Shown here one piece after another: positions 24,932 through 33,434 of a stretch of 64,000 nucleotides of DNA. Position 1 is the stretch's first letter, and each line of letters begins with the position of its first letter. The notes under the pieces were generated by a model. The model did no database searches. It was not told the origin of the DNA and worked only from the letters and a program-made list of their open reading frames with translations. Source of the stretch: Streptacidiphilus rugosus AM-16 (GTDB lineage: Bacteria > Actinomycetota > Actinomycetes > Streptomycetales > Streptomycetaceae); the NCBI RefSeq assembly GCF_000744655.1, contig NZ_JQMJ01000001.1, positions 372,001 to 436,000 on the forward strand, given 5' to 3'. Position numbers and translations under genes: made by a program.

Positions 24932-25885
24932 TCAGCTGTGCCGGGCCAGGCCCGCCAGTCCGTCCTGGAACGTCGTCCTCGGCTGGTAGTCAAGTTCGCT
25001 CCGTGCGCGAGTGATGTCGAACTTGCGTGGGAGCGCCAGGAATTCGACCTCGAAGCGGGTCACTGGGGGACGGCCCGACAGGTGCAGTCCCCGCCACACG
25101 CCCTCTCCCACGCGGGCGACGGGGAAGGCCAGAGCCGACGGGAGGGAGCGGCTCGGCAATGGGGCCCCGAGCGCACCGAGGACCCCGGAGAGGAAGTCGC
25201 GCGCGGACATGGGCTCACCGTTGGTGATCAGGTACACGCCCCGCGGTTTCCCATGGGTCAGGGCCAGTGTGGTGGCGGCCACCGCGTTGTCGACATGGAT
25301 GTGCTCGATGACGTGGCGTCCATGGTCGATGAGAGGCATCGTGCCGGCCCTGGCGCGGTCGGCCAGCTCGTGAAGGGGAGGCGAATCCGGTCCCCAGATG
25401 TACGTGGGGCGCAGGATGATCGTCTCGATGTCGCCCCGGTGGCCCAGGACTGCCTTCTCGGCCAGCAGCTTGGCCTGGCCGTAGAAGGAGCTGGCGGTTG
25501 CGGGGAGAGGGTAGGTCTCGTCGACGTCGATCAGGGGCTGGCCATGCTGCATGACCGACTCACTGCTGATGTGCACGAAGCGGCGCACTCCGTGCCGGTC
25601 GGCGGCATCGAGCAGGAGCCGGGTCCCCTCGACGATGATCGTCTCGAACCTTTGCCACGGTCCCCAGCGGTCGATGATGCTTGCGAGGTGGACCACGGCG
25701 TCGATCCCCTCGAGCCGGGACTCCCACGAGGAGATGTCCTCCAGCCGGCCAGCCACCGGCCGGGTGCCGGGCGGCGCCTGGTCCACGCTGCGCACCAGCA
25801 CGGAGACGTCGTGTCCCGCGGATGTCAGCGAATCGACCAAGCGGCGACCCAGGAATCCCGAGGCGCCGGTCACGAACAACCTCAT
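24932..25885 (-). CDS. NAD-dependent epimerase/dehydratase (extended SDR)
   Basis: 317 residues. A Rossmann nucleotide site, GASGFLGRRL (7-16), and acidic switch residues follow the N-terminus, and the catalytic YGQAK (Tyr135, Lys139) sits in an extended SDR frame of the 3-beta-HSD/isomerase or NAD(P)H-binding epimerase type. ILRPTYIWGPDS and EHIHVDNAVAAT are typical substrate-loop motifs. The substrate cannot be told from sequence; nucleotide-sugars, sterols and dihydroflavonol-like compounds are all used by relatives. It is 62 bp downstream of the sirtuin gene's stop on the same strand reading order (sirtuin 25948-26859 first), so it may be the third gene of that transcript. Confidence 0.8.
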   Translation of the reverse strand: MRLFVTGASGFLGRRLVDSLTSAGHDVSVLVRSVDQAPPGTRPVAGRLEDISSWESRLEGIDAVVHLASIIDRWGPWQRFETIIVEGTRLLLDAADRHGVRRFVHISSESVMQHGQPLIDVDETYPLPATASSFYGQAKLLAEKAVLGHRGDIETIILRPTYIWGPDSPPLHELADRARAGTMPLIDHGRHVIEHIHVDNAVAATTLALTHGKPRGVYLITNGEPMSARDFLSGVLGALGAPLPSRSLPSALAFPVARVGEGVWRGLHLSGRPPVTRFEVEFLALPRKFDITRARSELDYQPRTTFQDGLAGLARHS

Positions 25886-25947
25886 CGGTGAAGGCCTTCC
25901 AGACGTGGAGCCCGGTTCAGGGGCATCCTATGACGGTGTCGAGCGGT

Positions 25948-26859
25948 TCAGTACTGAGGGCTCGACGTGGGACAGGGGTCGGGCGTGGCGCGGCGGACCA
26001 TGTCGATCATTTGCGCGGCGCTGCTGTGAACCGGAAGGGCGCGCGCCCCGAGGTCGGCCGGGACTTCGGGGTGGTCGGGGTTCACCCGGACGAATCGGGC
26101 CTTCGGGAAGCGGCGGGCAATGCCCTCGCCGGGATAGCGGATCACGCCGGGGGTGCTGAAGCCCGCGCCGAACTCGAGGACGAGCAGCCGGGCGTCCGTG
26201 GGCGTGGTGCGCAACCAGTCCTGCAGGCCGCGAAGGGCCGGGAGATAGGAGTCGTCGACGAACTCCGGGCCGATCCGGACGTTGATCTGCACGTCTGCGC
26301 CGCAGTGGGGACAGCGTGGGAGGGCGTCGGGGTCGGTGATGGTGCCGGTCGCCGGGTCGTAGGACGCGAGGAGGGCGTCCACCAGGGGCTTGCTGTCCCA
26401 GGTGGTGCGGGTGCAGGGGATGGAGCACTGGAAGCGGCCGTAGTCGCCCTGCGGCGTGAAGACCCGATCCGGATCGAAGCCGTTGCGGGCGAACAGCGCA
26501 TCGACGTTGGAGGTCATCACCCAGTGGTCTGTCTTCCCGACAAGGCTGTGCAGCTGCTGGTAGAGCGGATTGGGGTGGGCGCTGAAGCGGATGTCGTCGA
26601 TGTGGACGGCCCAGTAGCCCCACAGCAGCGCGGGCGGCAGCGGCATGCCCACGAGGTAACGCGAGCGCAGACCGAGCCGGTGCAGGGCGGGGAAGAGTTC
26701 CTTGAAGCGCGCGCTGTCGTCGTAGTCGTAGCCGGCGGCGGCGCTCAGCCCGGCTCCTGAGGTGATCAGCACACGGTCGGCCTCGTGGAGCCAGGTGCGG
26801 ACCGTCTCGGCGATGTGCTCCGGGTCGGTCGGGGAGGGGGTGGCAACGGGGCGGCTCAC
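25948..26859 (-). CDS. Class M sirtuin (SirTM), protein ADP-ribosyltransferase
   Basis: 303 residues. NAD site motifs: ITSGAGLSAAAGYDY (33-47), TSNVDALF (116-123). The position of the usual catalytic His is Gln137 in FTPQGDYGRFQC, the hallmark of SirTM proteins, which ADP-ribosylate rather than deacetylate. A zinc ribbon is formed by Cys145, Cys149, Cys183 and Cys186 (CSIPC, CPHC). In Staphylococcus and Streptococcus SirTM modifies a lipoylated GcvH-like carrier, and the mark is removed by a linked macrodomain. Here the ATG overlaps the stop of the upstream zinc-macrodomain gene by four bases (26856-26859), so the two are translationally coupled. No GcvH-like or lipoate-ligase gene is in the window. 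Confidence 0.88.
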   Translation of the reverse strand: MSRPVATPSPTDPEHIAETVRTWLHEADRVLITSGAGLSAAAGYDYDDSARFKELFPALHRLGLRSRYLVGMPLPPALLWGYWAVHIDDIRFSAHPNPLYQQLHSLVGKTDHWVMTSNVDALFARNGFDPDRVFTPQGDYGRFQCSIPCTRTTWDSKPLVDALLASYDPATGTITDPDALPRCPHCGADVQINVRIGPEFVDDSYLPALRGLQDWLRTTPTDARLLVLEFGAGFSTPGVIRYPGEGIARRFPKARFVRVNPDHPEVPADLGARALPVHSSAAQMIDMVRRATPDPCPTSSPQY

Positions 26860-27791
26860 GGGGCTGGGTCTCCTTCGCTCAGGGCGCGGACGTAGGCGGC
26901 GTGGTCGTCGTCGCCGTACACGTTGAACACGACACGGTCGAGACGGCCGGGATGTGTCTCCAGCCAGTCCGCGACTGTCTGCAGGGCCAGGCGCGCGGCG
27001 GCGGGCTTGGGATACCCGAACATGCCGGTGCTGATGGCGCAGAAGGCCACGGTGCGGATGGTGTCGATCTCCGCGGCCAGCTCCAGGCAGGCCCGGTAGC
27101 AGGCGGAGAGTTGTACTTCGTGGTCGGGCCCGGGAAGGCCGTTGACGATGGGTCCGACTGTGTGCAGGACATAGGCCGCGGGCAGGTGGTAACCGCGGGT
27201 GATCTTCGCGGTGCCGGTCGGCTCGTCATGGCCTTGCAGAGCCATGATGGTGTGGCAGTCCTCCCGCAGCGCGGGGCCGGCGGCGCTGTGGAGGGCGTTG
27301 TCGATGCACGGGTGTTCGGGGACGAAGCAGCCGAGCAGCGCCCGGTTGGCGGCGTTGACGACGGCGTCGGCGGCGAGCCCCGTGATGTCCCCCCGCCACA
27401 GCGCGGTCTGCCCGGCGGCCCGGTAGGGCGTTTCGGGGAACTGCGCGGCGATGGAGGGCAGTTTGACGGCTTTGGTGATCTGTCGGTGCTGCCGCTCACC
27501 GGTCAGCAGCGCGTCGAGGATCTCGACGGTCTGCGCGGGCAGCGGACCCGGTTCCCGGATCGTGAGGACGGCGCGCAGGAGCGGGAGGGCTCGCGCGGTG
27601 CCGCGCTCGTCCGCGTCTTCCGGGCGCAGGCCGGCTCGCGCGACGGCCGGATCCTGGGCGAGCAGGCGCAGCGCGCGGCGGGCGAGATCGGACGGCTCAC
27701 CGGCCGCGGCGGGGGCGGCGGCGGGTCGGTACGGCTCGTCCAGAGAGACGGCGCTGCGGTAGGCCGCAAGCGGCAGCGCGCGGGTGTCCAC
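26856..27791 (-). CDS. Zinc-containing macrodomain, protein ADP-ribose hydrolase
   Basis: 311 residues. A helical N-terminal part (1-120) is typical of the SirTM-linked hydrolases. The macrodomain (about 127-300) has AVVNAANRALLGCFVPEH followed by PCIDNALH: Cys155, His160 and Cys162 fit the zinc ligands of this subclass. AAGPALREDC and the phosphate loop ISTGMFGYP (253-261) complete the ADP-ribose pocket. It should remove ADP-ribose placed by the partner sirtuin. It is the first gene of the minus-strand unit macrodomain-SirTM-epimerase, with a four-base overlap to SirTM. Confidence 0.88.
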   Translation of the reverse strand: MDTRALPLAAYRSAVSLDEPYRPAAAPAAAGEPSDLARRALRLLAQDPAVARAGLRPEDADERGTARALPLLRAVLTIREPGPLPAQTVEILDALLTGERQHRQITKAVKLPSIAAQFPETPYRAAGQTALWRGDITGLAADAVVNAANRALLGCFVPEHPCIDNALHSAAGPALREDCHTIMALQGHDEPTGTAKITRGYHLPAAYVLHTVGPIVNGLPGPDHEVQLSACYRACLELAAEIDTIRTVAFCAISTGMFGYPKPAAARLALQTVADWLETHPGRLDRVVFNVYGDDDHAAYVRALSEGDPAP

Positions 27792-27862
27792 GGGGTAGTA
27801 CTCCTGATCGTGCGGGTTCCTGCCGGGCGGCCGGGCGTGCCCGGAAGAGGGGAACGACGCGC

Positions 27863-27894
27863 GCCGTGCCGTCGGTCGGTGCGGACGGCACGGC
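27863..27894. terminator. Hairpin terminator
   Basis: An 11-bp perfect stem (gccgtgccgtc / gacggcacggc) with a 10-base loop lies about 28 bp past the stop of the tandem SnoaL-like gene (27922, minus strand). It insulates that gene from the macrodomain gene downstream. Confidence 0.6.
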
Positions 27895-27921
27895 GGCGCG
27901 TGGGGTGCGGTTGTTCGCCTG

Positions 27922-28677
27922 TCAGAACAGACCGTTGCCGTGCGGCAGTTCGGCGGGGATCGGGGCGATGACGTCCCAGTGCTCGACGATCTTGCCGTCG
28001 GCGACCCGGAACAGGTCCCAATAGGCGACCGGGGTGCCGAACTCGCCCTCGGACTGCACCAGCACGAAGTCTCCCTCGGCGATCACCCGGTGGATGGTCT
28101 TGTACACGAGGTTCTTGTCCTGCTCGGCCCAGCGCGCGGCGGCGGCACCGAACCCGTCCAGGCCGTCGCCGGCCTCCGGGTTGTGCTGGTGGTAGGACTT
28201 GGTGGAGATGAAGTCGGTGAGCACGGAGTAATCGGCGCCGACCAGGACCTTCTGGGCGAACTCGGTGACCAGGGCCCGGTTGGCTTCGGTCTTTTCAGGT
28301 GCGGTGGCCAGGGCCGGGCCGTCGGTCTGGGTGCGTCCGCTGACGGTCTCCTCGACCAGCGGCGTCAGCGCGTCCCAGTGCTCGGCCAGCTTGCCGTCGG
28401 CGACCCGGAACAGGTCGAAGCCGACCAGCGGGGCCGGGCCGAAGCCGTGGTACGTGCCGTGCAGGGCCACCAGGTCGCCGTCGGCGATGACCCGGGCACC
28501 CTCGTAGCGGAACCCGTCCGGAAGCGAGGAGACCAGGGCGCGCAGCGCCTCGGGGCCGTCGGCGGCCAGCGAACTGTGCTGGACGTAGTCGGCGGCGACC
28601 CAGAGGTCCACGGCCGAGGGGTCCTTCTCTCCGAAGAGGGCCCCGGCAGCCTGGAGGACCAGGTCCTTGTTGTCCAT
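27922..28677 (-). CDS. Tandem SnoaL-like (NTF2-fold) protein
   Basis: 251 residues from the ATG at 28677, which is preceded by GGGAGA; an upstream in-frame ATG adds an unlikely Arg-rich leader. Two SnoaL-like domains are fused: residues ~1-125 (WVAADYVQHSSLAADGPEAL, GFDLFRVADGKLAEHWD) and ~130-251 ([36 protein letters not shown]). The repeated FRVADGK(L/I)xEHWD motif lines one side of the cone-shaped pocket. Members are isomerases, hydratases or small-ligand binders; a specific reaction cannot be named. A single-domain relative is at 53981, ending with the same NG/DN(N)xxF tail type. Confidence 0.8.
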   Translation of the reverse strand: MDNKDLVLQAAGALFGEKDPSAVDLWVAADYVQHSSLAADGPEALRALVSSLPDGFRYEGARVIADGDLVALHGTYHGFGPAPLVGFDLFRVADGKLAEHWDALTPLVEETVSGRTQTDGPALATAPEKTEANRALVTEFAQKVLVGADYSVLTDFISTKSYHQHNPEAGDGLDGFGAAAARWAEQDKNLVYKTIHRVIAEGDFVLVQSEGEFGTPVAYWDLFRVADGKIVEHWDVIAPIPAELPHGNGLF

Positions 28678-28890
28678 GACATCTCCCGCTGTGCGATGAC
28701 GCGGCGGACGAGCGTCCGCTTGCTCTCTCCATCGTCGGTGCCCGCCGCGAAGGCACAAGATCGCAACCGGAAAGATGATGGTCAGAAACGGACAAGGAGG
28801 TGGATCAGTCCAGCTCTGCCGCCGACACCGCGGGTCGTTCGGCCCGCGGCCGCGACCGCTTCGAAGGGGCCGCCTTCGAAGCGGTGGCCG

Positions 28891-29406
28891 TCAAGGCGGT
28901 GGCCCGATCTGATCCCGGACGACATCGGGGTCCCGGGTTTCAGGATCGGACCCGGGAGCCGTGGTCAACAGGTAGGTTCCGCTCCTGCCGTCGACATGGA
29001 CGACATGCCGCCCCACCCGCACCACCTGACAGCCTTCGGCGCGCCAGGAGCCGGTCTCGCCCTCGCTGCCGGGCAGCGGCGTCCAGATCTCAAGGAAGGT
29101 GCTTCCGTCAAGGTTCGATCCGGTCTCGACCAGGTTCTCCCCGTCCCAGCACAGGCTGCCCACGTCGTCGCCCGGTTCACCCACCTCGTGGTGGAACCGG
29201 ACCTGAGACCCGTCGAAGGATGTGGTCCCCGCGAAGCCGCGACTGTCCGCGTACACGTTTCCGACCTGCAGCCAGACGGCCTCGGCTTCCTCCAGCAGCT
29301 GACCGCCGTTGCGGCTGATCCCGAGCCGCCGCCAGGCGCCGCGCGCGGAGGGACCCACCACCACTGCGGCAGGGGAGCCGTCCGTTCCGGAGGGCAGCCG
29401 CGTCAT
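28891..29406 (-). CDS. Conserved protein, possibly lipocalin/FABP-like beta-barrel
   Basis: 171 residues. The ATG overlaps the stop of the upstream Ohr-type gene (ATGA), implying co-translation. The N-terminus (GPSARGAWRRLGISRNGGQL) is followed by alternating strands: AVWLQVGNVYADSRGFAGTT, SQVRFHHEVGEPGDD, LVETGSNLDGSTFLEIW, VGRHVVHVDGRSGTYLLTT. That pattern of short strands with a VW-QVG opening suggests an antiparallel barrel that binds a small hydrophobic ligand or peroxide. I do not recognise a named family. No signal peptide is present, so it is cytoplasmic. Confidence 0.65.
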   Translation of the reverse strand: MTRLPSGTDGSPAAVVVGPSARGAWRRLGISRNGGQLLEEAEAVWLQVGNVYADSRGFAGTTSFDGSQVRFHHEVGEPGDDVGSLCWDGENLVETGSNLDGSTFLEIWTPLPGSEGETGSWRAEGCQVVRVGRHVVHVDGRSGTYLLTTAPGSDPETRDPDVVRDQIGPPP

Positions 29407-29858
29407 CAGCCCTCGTCTCCGACCTCGTCCGCGTCGAGCGCCACGAGCGACAGCGGAATGTTGCCCCGTACCGCCTGGGAGTACGGGCAGGTGGCGTCGG
29501 CCTTGTGCAAAAACGGCAGCAGGTCGGCGGGCTTCCAACCAGGAACGGCCACCGAGAGCGTCACCGCCAGGCCGTAACCGGCAGACGTGGCAGTCGTGCC
29601 CAGCTCCACCTGGCAGGTGACCCGCGCGGTGGTGGCGTCCAAACTGCTGTCCCCGGCCACCTCGGCCAGCGCGGACCCGAAACACGCCGCGAATCCGGCG
29701 GCGAACAGCTGCTCCGGGTTGGTGGCCTCCGGAACCCTCTTGCGGGGCGGCGCCAAGCGTGCGGTCAGCCGCCCGTCATCGGTGACGACGGTGCCGCTGC
29801 GGCCCCCGAGGGCCTTCGCGGTGGCGGTGTACAAGGTCCTGGTCAGCTCAACGGTCAC
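29406..29858 (-). CDS. Ohr/OsmC-family organic hydroperoxide reductase
   Basis: 150 residues from GTG (29858) after an AGGAAG site. The two redox cysteines are Cys59 in GFAACFGSAL and Cys124 in ADATCPYSQAVRGN. NPEQLFAAGF and LPFLHKADATCPYS are typical Ohr motifs. Such dimeric enzymes reduce organic hydroperoxides with lipoylated proteins or dihydrolipoamide as electron donor. It overlaps the barrel-like gene downstream. No OhrR gene is adjacent here, unlike the second Ohr at 32896. Confidence 0.85.
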   Translation of the reverse strand: MTVELTRTLYTATAKALGGRSGTVVTDDGRLTARLAPPRKRVPEATNPEQLFAAGFAACFGSALAEVAGDSSLDATTARVTCQVELGTTATSAGYGLAVTLSVAVPGWKPADLLPFLHKADATCPYSQAVRGNIPLSLVALDADEVGDEG

Positions 29859-30429
29859 GTCGGTCTTCCTTTCACGAGACGCCGACCCGATCCACCACGG
29901 AGCGGGTCTGTCCAACGCCACGAGGGCGGCGCGGTGCGTCGTCGTGCATAACCGGGTACGGCGCGTCTCGTCCGGGGCCGACATCCGGCCACCGCTCACC
30001 CTACCCAATCTGATCCGGACAACGGCGACCGAAACGGCGCGTACGAGTACATGACAAGCGTGCGTTCACCAGCCGTTCGCCGGCCCGCCCCCGGTGCGCA
30101 GGGCAGGCGACCCCCGGCCACGAGACGATGCCGGACGCCCCCGTGAGTGACGGGTAGTTCGCAGAAGCAGGAGTCGCCACGGGATCCCTCCAAGGCGTGG
30201 GCAGGTCTGCGAAGCAGGCATCGGCCCGCTCGCGCCGGCCCGGGGTCGCGTCCCGGTTTCAGTGTGCGCGTTGCCCCTCCGGGGCCAAGGCCGGACACGC
30301 GGGAGTCAGTCGTGTGGCCGTAGGCCGCAGCCTTGTGAGTGAGGGACCTCGGATCCTCGCGCTATGGACGAGTGCGGCAGAAGGGCACCATGATGCTCAG
30401 CCTACTGACTGGTAATCATGGAGATGCCG
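29859..30429. other. Divergent intergenic region
   Basis: 571 bp separate the Ohr-type gene (minus) and the membrane protein (plus). Both promoters must lie here, but I see no clear -35/-10 pair or palindrome. Short open frames on both strands have no recognisable domain and no ribosome-binding site. Confidence 0.4.
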
Positions 30430-31059
30430 ATGACGGACCATGCCCGCCAAGCCCTGCTGCTTCTACGCGATCCGGGTCTGTTCCAGTGGTACGTGGTCCC
30501 GCTGCTGCTGATAGTCATTTACATCTACGCCGCCGAGGTACAGCGCCGGAACTGGAGCATTCCTCTGGCCGGGCTGGCCCTGTGGGGCATGGACTGGTTC
30601 AACGAGATCTGGAACGCCCTCGTCTCCCATTTCACCGGTCGGGCACCCGTCTGGGGCGCGGTCGGGAAGACGGCCTACCAGATCCTGATCGGCCTCAACA
30701 TCGAGATCTGCTTCATGTTCGCCATCATGGGAGTCGCGGCCGCGAAGATGCTTCCGCCCGATCCGGCCAAGCGTGTGCTGGGGGTCCCCAACCGATGGCT
30801 CCTTGCGGCGGTGAATGCCGCGCTCTCGGTCGGAGTGGAACTGCTCTTGCACGCGGCAGGGGTCCTTACCTGGGACTGGCCCTGGTGGCAGGCCGGTTGC
30901 CCCTATCTCATCTGGCTGGTCGGCTATCTCCCCTTCTTCGTCGTCTGCTTCTGGGTGCACGACATGAAACGAGTCTCGACGAAGGTGGTGACCGTTGGTG
31001 CCATCTTCGCCGTGGACGCGGCAGCGCTCGTGGTCTTCGGATCCTTGGGGTACCTCTGA
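30430..31059 (+). CDS. Integral membrane protein of unknown function
   Basis: 209 residues, with GGAG six bases upstream of the chosen ATG; an ATG at 30418 is also possible. Six hydrophobic helices are visible: WYVVPLLLIVIYIYAAEV, IPLAGLALWGMDWFNEIW, LIGLNIEICFMFAIMGVAAA, LLAAVNAALSVGVELLLHAA, YLIWLVGYLPFFVVCFWVHD, and VGAIFAVDAAALVVFGSLGY. Several buried polar residues (MDWFNEIWN, NIEIC, VELLLH) might be functional. It is not a transporter family I can name. It stands alone between divergent and convergent neighbours. Confidence 0.65.
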   Translation: MTDHARQALLLLRDPGLFQWYVVPLLLIVIYIYAAEVQRRNWSIPLAGLALWGMDWFNEIWNALVSHFTGRAPVWGAVGKTAYQILIGLNIEICFMFAIMGVAAAKMLPPDPAKRVLGVPNRWLLAAVNAALSVGVELLLHAAGVLTWDWPWWQAGCPYLIWLVGYLPFFVVCFWVHDMKRVSTKVVTVGAIFAVDAAALVVFGSLGYL

Positions 31060-31099
31060 GACTGGGTGCACCCATCGGGGCGGGCGGGTCAGGAGGGTG

Positions 31100-31726
31100 T
31101 CACGAGCCACCTGTTGTGGTCATCGCCGGCTGTATCGTCGCGGCGGGAGCAGGTACCGGAGGGGTGGCGGGCGTGTAGGCCGGTGCCACGGGGGCAGCTT
31201 GCTGGGGCAACGGCGCCTGTGGTGCCGCCTGCGACGGCGGTGATGGCTGAGGTGCTGGGGGCGTCGGTGCGGTTGCCCGAGGTGGCGGCGGGGGAGATGC
31301 CGGGACGCTCGGTGAGACCACCGGTGCGGCGGGGGCCCGGGGCGGTGTGGCCGTCCGGGTGCCTGCAGACACAGAGGCGTGGCCGGTGGGCGCGTTTGCC
31401 GACGGTGGCCCGGTCCGTACGGCGTCCTTCGCGGTCGGACGCGGACTGACGGGTCCGGCTGCGGCCGTCCGGCTTGGGTTCGCACCCGTCCTGCCACCGG
31501 GCGTTCGGCCGGGTGCGGCGGGCACCGACACGAGCCCCGTGTTCGGCTGGGAGTCGCTTTTCGGCGTGTGTGCGTAGGCCAGGCCCAGTCCGAAGGTCGT
31601 GGCGCCGGCGGCCACGCCCAGGCCGAGTGTGCTCAGGGTGACCCGGCGCAGCGCGGTGCGGCGGCGGGACACCTGTGCCTGGCGAAGGGCCCGTCCGCTG
31701 CGGGCGACGACAACCGTACGCTGCAT
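31100..31726 (-). CDS. Proline-rich, membrane-anchored or secreted protein
   Basis: 208 residues from ATG 31726 (AGGAGAGG upstream). A basic N-terminus (RRRTALRRV) precedes one hydrophobic helix (LSTLGLGVAAGATTFGLGLA). The remaining ~150 residues are Pro/Ala/Thr-rich low complexity with repeated APxAPxx and PPPPPR runs, as in wall-spanning linkers. No catalytic domain follows. It is likely a structural, cell-envelope protein; the composition makes homology uninformative. Confidence 0.55.
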   Translation of the reverse strand: MQRTVVVARSGRALRQAQVSRRRTALRRVTLSTLGLGVAAGATTFGLGLAYAHTPKSDSQPNTGLVSVPAAPGRTPGGRTGANPSRTAAAGPVSPRPTAKDAVRTGPPSANAPTGHASVSAGTRTATPPRAPAAPVVSPSVPASPPPPPRATAPTPPAPQPSPPSQAAPQAPLPQQAAPVAPAYTPATPPVPAPAATIQPAMTTTGGS

Positions 31727-31913
31727 CAGCTGACCTCTCCTGAGCGATGGCATGGCCGTGGCGGCATCGTCCGTCCTTGGATCCTCGGTGAACTGCCCGA
31801 TGGGGCAGTCGGGCGTGCGTTCTGGGGGGTCCGCTCGGATTGGGCCGCTCGGTCGCCGATGCGCCGATCGAAGTGGCGCCGGGAGTGATCGCGGCCCGGT
31901 GCGCCCGGTGCCA

Positions 31914-31949
31914 GCGCGCCCACCTGGTGCTGGTACCAGGTGGGCGCGC
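31914..31949. terminator. Strong hairpin terminator
   Basis: A perfect 15-bp stem (gcgcgcccacctggt / accaggtgggcgcgc) around a 6-base loop lies 27 bp beyond the stop of the alpha/beta hydrolase gene (minus strand). Confidence 0.8.
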
Positions 31950-31975
31950 CGTGCTGGGGGGACCGCCTGGGCGGG

Positions 31976-32806
31976 TTACTTCTGCGTGCTGCGGGCGGCG
32001 TCGATGATGAGGCCGGCGACCATGTCGGGGTGGGAGACGGCTGCGGCGTGGGAGGAGTTGATCTCGATGGTGTGGGCGTGGGCGCGCTTGGCCATGAAGC
32101 GCTCGGCGGCCGGCGGGATGGTCTTGTCGGCGTCGGCGACGAGGTACCAGCTGGGGATGGTCTTCCAGGCGGCGGCCGCGCTCTTGTCGGTGAGGGCGGT
32201 GGCGTCGATGGGCCGCTGGGTGGCGGCCATGACGGCTGCGGTGGTGGCCGGGACGTCTCCGGCGAAGGCGGCGCGGAACTTGTCGGGGTTGACGTACAGG
32301 TCGGTGCCGCTGGTGCCGTCGGCCTTGGGGTAGGACACGTTGGTCAGGGCGGTGGGCAGCTGGCTGCCGGCGAACTTGCCGAGGATGTCGTTGGCGCTCT
32401 CGCCCTTGTCCGGGGCGATGGCGGCGATGTAGACGAGGGCCTTGACCTGGGGGTCGCCGGCCGCCGCGTTGGTGATGACCTCGCCGCCGTAGGAGTGGCC
32501 GACCAGCACGATCGGGCCCTGGATGCTGTGCAGGACGCTGGCGAGGTAGGCCGAGTCGCTCGGCAGGCCACGCAGCGGGTTCGCCGGGGCGACCACCTTG
32601 TAGCCCTGCTGCTGCAGGTCCTTGATGACACCGTCCCAGCTGGAGGCGTCGGCGAATGCGCCGTGGACGAGGACCACGGTGGGCCGGGCGGTGGTGCCGG
32701 CCGAGTCGGGGCCGGGGGAGGCGGCTGACGCGTGGGTGCTCAGGAATGCGGTGGCGCCGAGAGCTGCGGTCAGGCCGAATGCGGTGGCGGAACGGCGGAT
32801 CTTCAT
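31976..32806 (-). CDS. Secreted alpha/beta hydrolase
   Basis: 276 residues with a signal peptide (MKIRRSATAFGLTAALGATA, cleaved near AASA). Alpha/beta-hydrolase fold: VVLVHGAFADASSWDGV (oxyanion loop), nucleophile Ser105 in GHSYGG, Asp in YLVADADKTIPP, and His in INSSHAAAVSHPDM. The family includes EstA/HNL-like esterases of about 240-280 residues with this same FADASSW motif. It would hydrolyse small esters outside the cell. It follows an Ohr gene on the same strand (89 bp), so it may share OhrR-type control. Confidence 0.85.
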   Translation of the reverse strand: MKIRRSATAFGLTAALGATAFLSTHASAASPGPDSAGTTARPTVVLVHGAFADASSWDGVIKDLQQQGYKVVAPANPLRGLPSDSAYLASVLHSIQGPIVLVGHSYGGEVITNAAAGDPQVKALVYIAAIAPDKGESANDILGKFAGSQLPTALTNVSYPKADGTSGTDLYVNPDKFRAAFAGDVPATTAAVMAATQRPIDATALTDKSAAAAWKTIPSWYLVADADKTIPPAAERFMAKRAHAHTIEINSSHAAAVSHPDMVAGLIIDAARSTQK

Positions 32807-32895
32807 GAGAGGTGTCCTTGCAAGCGGGGCGTGGGGGTGGGGGTTTAAAACTCTTTCGGGCCCTGGCGGAGAGTCAGGGGCCCGCAGATGAGGTG

Positions 32896-33309
32896 TTACT
32901 CGATGACGAGCTGCACCGGGATGTTGCCGCGGGTGGCCTTGGAATAGGGGCAGAACGCGTGGGCGGTCTCCACGAGGGTCTTGCCCTGGTCACCGTGGAG
33001 GTGGTCGGGAAGCTCGACGCGGAGGGTCACCGCGAGGCCGAAGCCGGCGTCGGTGTCCTTGCCGATGCCGACCTCGGCGGTGACGGAGGCGTCCTTGGTG
33101 TCGATCTTGGCTTCGCGGCCGACGGCGGCGAGTGCACTGGCGAAGCAGGCGGCGTACCCGAGTGCGAACAGTTGCTCGGGGTTGGTCCCCTGGCCGTTGC
33201 CGCCGAGGGCGACCGGGAGGCCGAGGGCCAGGTCCAGGGTGCCGTCGGTGCTGGCGGCGCGGCCTTCGCGTCCGTTGGCGGTGGCTGCGGCGACGTAGAG
33301 CGGGTCCAC
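32896..33309 (-). CDS. ohr: Ohr/OsmC-family organic hydroperoxide reductase, OhrR-linked
   Basis: 137 residues from GTG (33309), with AAGGTGA upstream. Redox cysteines are Cys55 (GYAACFASAL) and Cys120 (AHAFCPYSKATRGN); NPEQLFALGYAACF is the family signature. It detoxifies organic peroxides in the cytoplasm. It is divergent from a MarR/OhrR gene with a 125-bp gap that contains an operator-like site, the classical ohr-ohrR layout. Confidence 0.9.
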   Translation of the reverse strand: MDPLYVAAATANGREGRAASTDGTLDLALGLPVALGGNGQGTNPEQLFALGYAACFASALAAVGREAKIDTKDASVTAEVGIGKDTDAGFGLAVTLRVELPDHLHGDQGKTLVETAHAFCPYSKATRGNIPVQLVIE

Positions 33310-33360
33310 GAGGTCACCTTTCGTCTTCGGGGCGGTCCGTCCGCCGTACGAACACGATAG

Positions 33361-33374
33361 TTGCATACAATTAA
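33361..33374. promoter_or_regulatory. Probable OhrR operator
   Basis: TTGCATACAATTAA in the ohr/ohrR gap resembles the AT-rich TACAATT-AATTGTA sites of OhrR. The inner TTGCATACAA is palindromic apart from one base pair. It is a rare AT-rich patch in this GC-rich DNA and lies just upstream of both genes. Confidence 0.5.
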
Positions 33375-33434
33375 ATCGTGCGCAAGGTAATCGGGTGCGA
33401 TGAAAATGAAGGCTCGCGTCGTACCATCGGCAGC

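Noticed and set aside
28790-28830. Very strong Shine-Dalgarno-like AAGGAGGTGGATC followed by an open frame
   Set aside because: The GTG overlaps the site, with no proper spacing, and the encoded Arg/Ala-rich product matches nothing; the opposite strand carries a real gene end.
31100-31726. Proline-rich protein as a TonB- or PPE-like surface protein
   Set aside because: Low-complexity Pro/Ala composition alone does not support either family; only a membrane anchor and a linker are visible.
32344-32728. CRISPR-like or tandem repeat signal from repetitive GC-rich triplets
   Set aside because: The periodicity is ordinary codon bias of the hydrolase gene; no direct repeats with regular spacers exist anywhere in the window.
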